Of a stretch of 6,633 nucleotides of DNA, positions 1 to 6,500 are shown piece by piece. The first letter of the stretch is position 1, and every line of letters begins with the position of its first letter. The translations under genes were made by a program, and so were the position numbers. The notes below the pieces were generated by a model. It ran no database searches. It worked only from the letters and a program-made list of their open reading frames with translations, and was not told the DNA's origin. Source of the DNA: Thiotrichaceae bacterium (GTDB lineage: Bacteria; Pseudomonadota; Gammaproteobacteria; Thiotrichales; Thiotrichaceae); the NCBI GenBank assembly GCA_027008885.1, contig JALVDQ010000475.1:1-6633 (forward strand), written 5' to 3'.

Positions 1-381
1 CAGAAAACGCAGTTCTTTATCTGCCAAATCATAACTTTCCGGCGTGACCCGACTGTCATGGCAAACCAGCGTTTCATTCAAGTGGTCATCTTCAATCCCC
101 CAAAAGCAGGGATCAGCTATTTCTTGTGACCCATGCCCTGAATAATAAAAAAGTGCCGTATCGCCTTCTTTTGCCTGCCCCAGATGATCTTTAAACTGCC
201 ACAGAATCTCCTCCCGGGTTGCCTGAAAATCAAGCAAAGTCACAATATTGGTAGCAGGAATATCAAAGCGTTCTTTTAAAACATCCTGCATCGCATTGAC
301 ATCATTCTCACAGCCACCAAGATTGTTAATATGATTAGCCTGGTACTCATTGATACCAACAAAAAGGCAATAAATAGACAT
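1..381 (-). CDS. Caspase-like (peptidase C14 / metacaspase) protein, C-terminal part outside window
   Basis: The N-terminal 127 residues of a clan-CD cysteine protease are visible. It opens with the usual first strand (CLFVGINEY, residues 5-13), followed by the GCENDVNAM helix (23-31). The catalytic-His strand and loop, ALFYYSGHGSQ, lie at 76-86 with His83. A DSR...DLADKEL segment (109-124) is typical of bacterial caspase homologues just before the catalytic-Cys strand. The Cys itself would lie beyond the window edge, so catalytic competence cannot be judged. The start ATG (379-381) has an AGGA Shine-Dalgarno 7 nt upstream (389-392). The gene follows the CHAT gene on the same strand after 62 bp with no obvious terminator, so the two probably form an operon. 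Caspase homologues of this kind cleave after basic residues and act in regulated death or immunity; the substrate here is unknown. The reading frame is intact across the visible part. Confidence 0.9.
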   Translation of the reverse strand, partial: MSIYCLFVGINEYQANHINNLGGCENDVNAMQDVLKERFDIPATNIVTLLDFQATREEILWQFKDHLGQAKEGDTALFYYSGHGSQEIADPCFWGIEDDHLNETLVCHDSRVTPESYDLADKELRFL

Positions 382-443
382 AACTGATTCCTAAATACTA
401 AAAGGCTGTTGTTGTACAAATTCACTATTGTTTGTGTCATCCC

Positions 444-1283
444 TCACTGCATTTCCTCCTCCACTAAAGCACGATCAGCCAATACCTTCTCTAAAATAGA
501 ATCAATCCGTAGCTGCTCTTCCACGCGGGTTTCATTATCATATTGCTCTTGCAATAAGCGAATTTTCTTGCTCAAACGATCCCAGCGGTTTTGCAAATCT
601 TTAGCCTTATACTCAGCCAGTTGATTACTAATATTTGGCTGGATTTGTATATTAGCCAGTGACCACTGAACTGCCTTATTTTGGGTTTCAATTAATTCCC
701 AGCTCCAGTTCTCTGCAGTAGGATCAGACTCTATTGAACGGTTGTTATCTTCATGCCTAACAACTGCCGATGCAGTGGCTTTCGCCCAATCGTATGCTTC
801 TTTAATGGTGGTTTTTAGCGTTTTGCTATCGACCAGTTTCTTATAAAATTCAGTTGCAAAAACTTGTGCTTGCCGATCATTAACAGGATGACTGGTGGCA
901 ATAACCGCAGGTATATTTGCCCTTGCAAATGCCTCAACCTGCTTATGATTATTACAACCATTTAAAAACAGCAGGCGTATTGAATGCTGCAATGCGAGCA
1001 CCTCAGCCAAACCTGGGGCATTCAGCATTCCTTCATGCAATCGCCATAAGTCACTATTGGTATGCCCCGCAAAATGCAAGATTACAATTTGATTATTAAA
1101 ACGGCGCAACTCTTCAAATAAATCCTGGGGAGAACTATAAGGCAATAGCTCAATCTCAAAATGAGAATATTGATCCAGAGAATCCCGTAAAATTTTACGA
1201 ATAGACTGAGATTCCTTGCCAATCTCATCTAAAGGCTGTTTTTTATCATTGGCAAAGACCAATAGAATGACTGCCTTGTCCAT
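444..1283 (-). CDS. CHAT-domain cysteine protease with C-terminal effector-associated-type helical tail
   Basis: This complete 279-residue protein is a short CHAT (caspase HetF associated with TPRs) protease, predicted cytoplasmic. The CHAT fold spans about residues 3-205: first strand AVILLVFAND (4-13), catalytic-His strand ILHFAGHTNSD (68-78, His74), and catalytic-Cys strand LLFLNGCNN (104-112, Cys110). A VIATSHPVND segment (127-136) and a helix FATEFYKKLVD complete the small stand-alone CHAT pattern. Both catalytic residues are present. Residues about 225-279 form a charged amphipathic helical tail containing DNETRVEE (249-256). This tail aligns with the N-terminus of the SIR2-fold protein encoded on the other strand at 2065, suggesting a homotypic docking module. 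There are no TPRs, unlike large CHAT proteins. The start lies directly behind a G-rich tract (GGGGGGGTGG) that would serve as the Shine-Dalgarno. It is probably co-transcribed with the downstream caspase gene. The target protein is unknown. Confidence 0.9.
   Translation of the reverse strand: MDKAVILLVFANDKKQPLDEIGKESQSIRKILRDSLDQYSHFEIELLPYSSPQDLFEELRRFNNQIVILHFAGHTNSDLWRLHEGMLNAPGLAEVLALQHSIRLLFLNGCNNHKQVEAFARANIPAVIATSHPVNDRQAQVFATEFYKKLVDSKTLKTTIKEAYDWAKATASAVVRHEDNNRSIESDPTAENWSWELIETQNKAVQWSLANIQIQPNISNQLAEYKAKDLQNRWDRLSKKIRLLQEQYDNETRVEEQLRIDSILEKVLADRALVEEEMQ
447..590 (-). other. C-terminal adaptor-like helical segment of the CHAT protein
   Basis: This encodes CHAT-protein residues 232-279. 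Aligned without gaps to residues 16-63 of the SIR2-fold protein, I count 18 identities in 48 positions, including R-W, the core DNETRVEE, and a later R..VE. Codons for DNETRVEE (516-539) match the other copy at 21 of 24 bases. Effector-associated domains of bacterial conflict systems are small modules of this kind found at protein ends. Assignment to one named EAD family is not possible by eye. Confidence 0.7.
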
Positions 1284-1284
1284 A

Positions 1285-1315
1285 TACCACCCCCCCTTTT
1301 TTTTACATTTTTGGC
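1285..1315. repeat. C7/T8 element, copy A (left of Uma2)
   Basis: This is TACCA, seven C, eight T, then ACATTTTTGGC. A near copy lies at 1948-1980 on the other side of the Uma2 gene in the same orientation. About 30 positions are identical, with one substitution in the T run and three small indels. Here the element separates the divergent CHAT and Uma2 genes: on the minus strand its G7 tract abuts the CHAT start codon, while on the plus strand its TTTACA forms a plausible -35 for Uma2. A short inverted repeat, TGGC-TTC-GCCA (1312-1322), overlaps its right end. Confidence 0.6.
1286..1296 (-). promoter_or_regulatory. G-tract Shine-Dalgarno of the CHAT gene
   Basis: On the minus strand the CHAT ATG is preceded by A8-G7-TGGTAT. 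The GGGGGGGTGG run is the only purine-rich, anti-SD-complementary stretch at a suitable distance, so it likely acts as the ribosome binding site. It is unusual in containing a seven-base homopolymer next to an eight-base A tract, both prone to slipped-strand length change that would alter SD spacing. Confidence 0.5.
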
Positions 1316-1330
1316 TTCGCCATCTATGCT
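1302..1330 (+). promoter_or_regulatory. Candidate sigma70-type promoter for the Uma2 gene
   Basis: TTTACA (1302-1307; 5 of 6 to TTGACA) and TATGCT (1325-1330; 4 of 6 to TATAAT) are separated by an ideal 17 bp, and lie 38 bp before the Uma2 ATG. On the opposite strand a TAGAAT hexamer (complement of 1331-1336; 5 of 6) could be the -10 for the CHAT-caspase operon, but I see no convincing -35 for it. The 85-bp gap thus probably holds overlapping divergent promoters. Confidence 0.45.
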
Positions 1331-1359
1331 ATTCTAGAGAACAAAGATACGCAAAGTTT

Positions 1360-1363
1360 AGGA
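1360..1363 (+). promoter_or_regulatory. Shine-Dalgarno fixing the Uma2 start at 1369
   Basis: AGGA lies 5 nt before the ATG at 1369. The frame is open back to an ATG at 1216, but that start would lie inside the divergent CHAT gene and add 51 residues with no Uma2 character. The 1369 start is therefore preferred. Confidence 0.7.
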
Positions 1364-1368
1364 TTAAA

Positions 1369-1935
1369 ATGAACACACAAGCCGTTCAAGTCAATACTAT
1401 CAGTCATAATGAATATTTGGAAGGCGAGCTGGAAAGCGAGATTCGCCATGAATACTATGATGGTTATATTCATGCAATGGCAGGAGCAGGGGCTAAGCAT
1501 AATACCATTGCGGGAAACTTATTTAGTCAATTACGCCAAAAAACACGAGGCACAAGCTGTCGCGCTTTTATTGCGGATATGAAACTCTATATTCCTGAAC
1601 TAAACCGTTTCTATTACCCCGATGTATTATTAGCCTGTGACCCAGATGATAATGAAGAATACTACCGTCAGAATCCCTGTTTGATTATAGAGGTTTTATC
1701 TCCTGCAACCGAAGCCATAGACCGCAGGGAAAAACTACATGCCTATCAACAAATTACATCACTACAAGAATATCTGCTGGTATCACAAGAAAAAATGCAA
1801 CTGGAACTTTATCGTCGAGATGGCGAACACTGGCAATACCTTATGCTGGATAATGAACAGGATACACTCAAAATTGACTGCCTTGATTTAGAACTTGGGA
1901 TGCCTGATATCTATGAAGATGTCGTATTTTCTTAA
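1369..1935 (+). CDS. Uma2-family (DUF820) PD-(D/E)XK endonuclease-like protein
   Basis: This is a complete 188-residue protein of normal length for Uma2. Family marks appear in order: an N-terminal Y-x-x-G/E...EYYDG strand pair (15-32), AMAGAGAKHNTIAGNL with conserved His44 (36-51), the PD strand YYPDVLLACD (82-91, Asp85), and the hallmark IIEVLSPATEAIDRREK (106-122, Glu108, Lys122). The closing segment is Y-x-x-I-x-S-L-x-EYLLVS. Asp85, Glu108 and possibly Lys122 are the expected PD-(D/E)XK metal-site residues. The family has the restriction-endonuclease fold; its biological role is generally unproven, and many genomes carry numerous paralogues. Here it lies between the CHAT-caspase operon and the SIR2-STAND operon, flanked by two copies of a C7/T8 element. 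This raises the possibility that it arrived as a cassette and is not an integral part of the system. No frameshift is seen. Confidence 0.9.
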   Translation: MNTQAVQVNTISHNEYLEGELESEIRHEYYDGYIHAMAGAGAKHNTIAGNLFSQLRQKTRGTSCRAFIADMKLYIPELNRFYYPDVLLACDPDDNEEYYRQNPCLIIEVLSPATEAIDRREKLHAYQQITSLQEYLLVSQEKMQLELYRRDGEHWQYLMLDNEQDTLKIDCLDLELGMPDIYEDVVFS

Positions 1936-1947
1936 TCAGGATCTCCC

Positions 1948-1980
1948 TACCCACCCCCCCTGTTTTTTACATATTTTTGC
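1948..1980. repeat. C7/T8 element, copy B (right of Uma2)
   Basis: This is TACCCA, seven C, TGTTTTTT, then ACATATTTTTGC, beginning 12 bp after the Uma2 stop. It is the second copy of the element at 1285-1315. It lies about 85-115 bp upstream of the SIR2-fold gene, consistent with a control site or with duplication of one intergenic region. No rho-independent terminator is recognisable in the 129-bp gap 1936-2064. The best -10-like hexamer downstream is TATAAG (1997-2002), with no well-spaced -35, so an independent promoter here is only a weak possibility. Confidence 0.55.
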
Positions 1981-2064
1981 TACTACAAACCTTCCTTATA
2001 AGCTAAACTTGCCGTTAAACCCCAAAAACATACCTTTTATCTCTCAGCATTATGGAAAGGGCTT

Positions 2065-3558
2065 ATGCTGCAAATAGATCGACTCAAGTACCAGCTTGAT
2101 GAACACACCCAACGCTGGAAAAAAATATCAGATGATCTCGCGCGTCTGCATGAAGTGCATGATAATGAAACTCGCGTAGAAGAAAAGATTCGCCTAGAAC
2201 CCGCGATTAAAGAAAAGCAAAAACAACGCGAAGAAGTGGAACTTCAACTGCAAAAGGTAGAAGCTGAAATCAAGCAACTTGAAACACAAGACCTAATTAA
2301 TAAAGCGCAACAAGCCACAAAAAATAAAGCCTATGAAAAAGCCATACAACTTTGGGAGCTAATACTCAACACTGATCCAGATAATCAACAGGCAATAACT
2401 GAAACCAGTAAATTAAAATTACAACTTGATCAACAGAACCATGCCAAACGGCTGATTGCTTCGCTTGTTGAACGCATGGCAGAAATTCAGCCCGTATTTG
2501 CCGATGTGGTTAAACAATTAAATAATCCCAGTGCTGAAATCAGTCTAATTAGTGAACAGACCCAGCGGTTTATTAATAACGAGCTAAGTGCAGAACAATA
2601 TATCGAGCTATGCCAGGCATTAATTAGCACGCCTTCTGCAACTGCAAGCAATACCAACTACAAAGCCCTGGCTGATCGCATTAGCCGTGGTGAAATCGTG
2701 CTGTTTATTGGCTCAAATTTATTGCAGGAATACGGGCAAAACGCTACCGAAGAAAGCCAGCTTGCCCGTTCACTCGCTGAAAAAGTGGGTTATGACACGT
2801 TTAGCAATGGCAATAGTGGCAACAATGCCAATAACAGCTCGCTTTCCGCCATTGCAGAGCTCTACCAAATGCTCCCTGAATTTGGGCGTAAATCATTATT
2901 AAATGAGCTGGACAAGGCACTACCCAGCTCGACAGATGCCAATGCACGCATTAAGCTTTATGACTCGCTTGCCAAGGTAGAAACACCACTGGTGCTTATC
3001 TCATCGGCTTATGACAATCTGCTGGAACAGGCTTTTCTAAAATCAGGCAAAAAATTTGCCGAGCTTTCTTCCATTATTGCCCGCAGTGATGATTATGATA
3101 TAGGGCATGTGGTGGTGCGTTATTCAGATAATAAAGAACCTGAGCGAACCTATATTGAAGAAGAGCTTTCGCGCTTGCGCCTGCTGGAAGAAGGCTATAG
3201 CCTGATCTATAAAATTCGCGGAACCTGCAAGCAGGATGCACAAAGCGATGCACTTACGCTGGCAGAAAGCAACTATTTCACCTTCGCACGTTATGGTAAA
3301 AAAATCATACCCGGCTATCTGTCCCGGCAATTTCGTGATCGCGGTTTTTTGTTTTTGGGCTTTTCACCCAAAAGCTGGGAAGACCGTCTGCTGGTAAACA
3401 CACTGCTCAAAAAGCGTCAGCACTCCCCCGAACCCTGCTACACCATTGGTACAACACTGGATAAAATGGAAGCCGCCTATTGGGATAGCTGCCATGTGCG
3501 CGAATACAAGGCAAATCTACAAGATCTGGATGACTATCTGGCAGAGGCAGTATTATGA
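2065..3558 (+). CDS. Adaptor–TPR-like–SIR2-fold protein with degenerate NAD-site residues
   Basis: This complete 497-residue cytoplasmic protein has three parts. Residues 1-73 form a charged coiled-coil/helical segment with DNETRVEE (33-40), alignable to the CHAT tail. Residues 76-123 look like a single TPR-type hairpin (AYEKAIQLWELILNTDPDN), followed by an uncharacterised helical linker to about 195. Residues 199-497 carry a SIR2-like Rossmann domain: LFIGSNLL (213-220, nucleotide loop), LVLISSAYDNLLEQAF (309-324), SLIYKIRGTC (379-388), a LAESNYFTFAR strand/helix (399-409), and FLFLGFSPKSWEDRLL (428 onward). In SIR2-like NADases the second motif normally reads TTNYD and the fourth K-L-H-G. 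Here the Asn position is Ala315 and the His position is Arg385, so NAD hydrolysis is doubtful. A Gly/Asn/Ser-rich insert lies at 247-259. The start has GGAAAGG at 2054-2060. The gene overlaps the STAND gene by ATGA, implying coupled translation. Confidence 0.82.
   Translation: MLQIDRLKYQLDEHTQRWKKISDDLARLHEVHDNETRVEEKIRLEPAIKEKQKQREEVELQLQKVEAEIKQLETQDLINKAQQATKNKAYEKAIQLWELILNTDPDNQQAITETSKLKLQLDQQNHAKRLIASLVERMAEIQPVFADVVKQLNNPSAEISLISEQTQRFINNELSAEQYIELCQALISTPSATASNTNYKALADRISRGEIVLFIGSNLLQEYGQNATEESQLARSLAEKVGYDTFSNGNSGNNANNSSLSAIAELYQMLPEFGRKSLLNELDKALPSSTDANARIKLYDSLAKVETPLVLISSAYDNLLEQAFLKSGKKFAELSSIIARSDDYDIGHVVVRYSDNKEPERTYIEEELSRLRLLEEGYSLIYKIRGTCKQDAQSDALTLAESNYFTFARYGKKIIPGYLSRQFRDRGFLFLGFSPKSWEDRLLVNTLLKKRQHSPEPCYTIGTTLDKMEAAYWDSCHVREYKANLQDLDDYLAEAVL
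2110..2253 (+). other. N-terminal adaptor-like helical segment of the SIR2-fold protein
   Basis: This encodes residues 16-63, with 18 of 48 positions identical to the CHAT-protein tail encoded at 447-590, including the uninterrupted DNETRVEE (2161-2184). It sits at the opposite terminus of its protein relative to the CHAT copy, as expected for a mobile docking module and not for a conserved part of a longer homologous protein. An alternative reading is a generic charged coiled coil, but the shared eight-residue core argues for common descent. Confidence 0.7.
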
Positions 3559-6500
3559 GCGATCAAGCCAATAAAAATAAAAACATAAACCTGAACCAGC
3601 CTAAAACTAATCAGCCCTACCCTGGTCTGCGCCCCTATCGAGAAGATGAAAAAGACAACTTCTTTGGGCGTGATGCCGACCGTGAAATTCTGGTTGATAA
3701 ACTCCTCAGCAATCGCCTGACCCTGCTATTTGCCGCCACAGGCGTGGGTAAAAGCTCGTTATTGCAGGCAGCAGTAATGCCGCAATTAAAAGATCCACTG
3801 GGTGAAAATCTCACCGTGGTATACCACAATGACTGGGTTATAGACCCCATAGACAGCCTGAAACGAAGCATCATCAGGGATATTAACCAAAGCATAATAA
3901 ACCAGACCATTCCCGCCGATCTTCAAGATAAAAAAGAGCAAACACTGCCAGAACTGCTGGAGTTTTGCACCCTGTTTACACGGCATCCACTGGTCATCAT
4001 ACTTGACCAGTTTGAAGAATTTTTCCGTTATCAAAAACAGGGCGAGCAGTTTCACGCCTTTATTAATCAGATCACCTCACTGGTTATTAAGACCAAAATC
4101 CCGCTAAGTCTGGTGATCTCCATGCGTGAAGACTTTGCGCTAGAGCTGGATGCCTTTAAACCCAAACTGCCCACGCTACTTTTTGAAAACTACTATCGCA
4201 TCGACAAACTTGGCGAACAAGCCGCCAGAGATGCCATAAAAATTCCCGCGCAACGTGCTGGCTTTAAATATGAACCCAAACTTTTTAAACAGCTTTTAAA
4301 AGATCTGTTAAGCCGTGATCTGGATCGCGCCCCCAGTGCTTTAACAGAAGAACTAAGCCAGGAACAAGGCAAAACAGCCGAGCCACCCTATATTCAAATC
4401 GTCTGCGGACAACTCTGGGAGCTGGAAAAAGATAACCCTGATAAAACATTACGTTTAAAAACCTATCAAGCCAAAGGCGGCGCAAAAGGCTTATTAAAAA
4501 ATTATGTAAATGATGAACTAAGCCACTTTAGCACCGCTGAAAAAAACATTGCCTCACATGCCTTTGACCATCTGGTGAGCCGACGTGGAACCAAAATGCC
4601 ACACACCGTAGAAGACCTGGCACAACTGATTAATCAGGATGAAAAAGAACTCAAAAAAGTTTTTGAAAAACTCACTGAAAAACGCATTTTACGCAGTCAA
4701 AAAAGAGCCAATAAAATCTGGTATGAGCTATACCATGATATGTTTTCACAGGTCATTGAGGACTGGAATACCATCTGGAAAGCCAAAATGCGCCGGCGAC
4801 GATTTGCTATTATAGGCAGTAGTACCGCCGTGGTTTTATTTACAATGTATGCAGGCTTTGACTACCTCACCAATAAATTTAATTACCAGCTAATATCTAA
4901 AAACAAGCCGAATGATTATTTAGAGCTTTATCAAGGTAAATATGGCAGTCGGGATTTATTTCATCAAAAACACTATGCCCTCGAAACACGCTATCAACGT
5001 AAAGACCTGGAGCCTGATAAATGTGTTAAAAACTGTGGTGTTTTTGACTATAAAGATTTAAATACTGAATTAATTACTAATTTACCATTATTGGAAAGAA
5101 TTACAGCTTATGCTGAAGATGGGCAATTTAGTAAAGCATTGGATCTGGTTAATAAAACGCTTCAAAACAAGAATACAAAAAACTCGGTTTTGGCTGTAAA
5201 GCATTTGGCAAAGATTAGGGTAAATGCCAGTTTGCCCAAATTAGCTGACTTAATAATAAATTCTAATAGTCCGGGTATTCGTAGTGCGGTTAGTAAAAAT
5301 ATGCCTATTGTGGCAACCAGAACTTTATTTCAGAATAGAGAAATAACTCAGCAATTTGCTTTTAAAAATAAAGAACTGACAACTTATTTGGCAAATCATA
5401 CTGATTGGTTAAAAAAAATAAGTGATACTCAAGGAATATTTAAAAAAGTAATTGAAATAGAAAGTGAGACATTATTAGACAATAATAATGAAGGTTTTCC
5501 AGGTTTAATCAGTATTACTGGTTTATCTTCTACTTCGTATTTGATTAAGGCATTAGAAGATATACAACATTCAGGCGTCCCTCGTTCTGCCGCAATTGCA
5601 CTAGGAAATATCAAAAGCCCACTGGCGATTCAGCCATTGATTAAGGTATTAGAAGATAAGGATATAATTAATTATGCCCGTTCTTCTGCCGCTTCTGCAT
5701 TGGGGAGTATCGAAAGCCTACTGGCGATTCAGCCCTTGATTCAGGCATTAGAAGATGAAGATTCAGATATTCGTAAATCTGCCGCAGATGCACTGGGGAA
5801 TATTAAAAGTCCACTGGCGATTCAGCCCTTGATAAAGGCATTAGCCGATGAAAATGAAACTGTCCGTTTTTCTGCCGCAGTTGCACTGGGGAGTATCAAC
5901 AGCCCACTAGGGATTCAGTCCTTAATTAAGTCATTAGAAGATGAAGATAAAAATATCCGTTATTTTGCTACTTATGCACTGGGGAGTATCGAAAGCCCAT
6001 TGGTGATTCAGCCCTTGATTAAGGCATTAGAAGATGAAGATAAAGGTATCCGTAGTTCTGCCGCTTCTGCACTGGGGAGAATCGAAAGCCCACTGGCGAT
6101 TCAGCCCTTGATTCAGGCATTAGAAGACGAAGATAAATATGTCCGTTTTTCTGCCGCAGATGCACTGGGGAGTATTAAAAGCCCACTAGCGATTCAGCCA
6201 TTGATTAAAGCGGTATTAGAGGATAAAAGTGGATCTGTCAGAGCTTCTGCCATTACTGCACTGCAGAGTATTAACAGCCCACTGGCGATTCAACCCTTGA
6301 TTCAGGCACTAGAAAATAATAGTGATGATGTCCGTAGTTTTGCCGCTTTTACACTGGGGAGACTCAAAAGCCCACTGGCAATTCAGCCCTTGATTCAGGC
6401 ATTAGAAGATAAAGATTCAGATGTCCGTCGTTCTGCTGCTGATGCACTGGGAAGAATCAAAAAGCCATTGGCAATTCAGCCCCTGATTAAGGCATTAGAA

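Noticed and set aside
409..624. Plus-strand open frame antisense to the end of the CHAT gene
   Set aside because: Low-complexity Ser/Cys-rich translation that mirrors the CHAT coding strand; no independent evidence.
400..1243. Shared TAAAGGCTGTT at about 401-409 and 1231-1240
   Set aside because: A single 11-mer match, one copy inside the CHAT coding region; compatible with chance and without flanking similarity.
1216..1368. Upstream extension of the Uma2 frame to ATG 1216
   Set aside because: It would overlap the divergent CHAT gene and both promoters. The added residues do not belong to the Uma2 fold, and 1369 has a proper AGGA site.
1895..2077. 60-residue plus-strand open frame spanning the Uma2 end and the gap before the SIR2-fold gene
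   Set aside because: It begins inside Uma2 in another frame, ends inside the next gene, has no Shine-Dalgarno and shows no protein-like pattern.
3732..3764. First Walker A glycine of the STAND protein is replaced by Ala60
   Set aside because: The remaining T-G-V-G-K-S-S is intact, and alanine at this position is common in bacterial STAND ATPases, so it does not indicate inactivity.
3124..4485. Several minus-strand open frames of 66-91 residues opposite the SIR2-fold and STAND genes
   Set aside because: All lie antisense to strongly supported domains and have no recognisable motifs or start signals.
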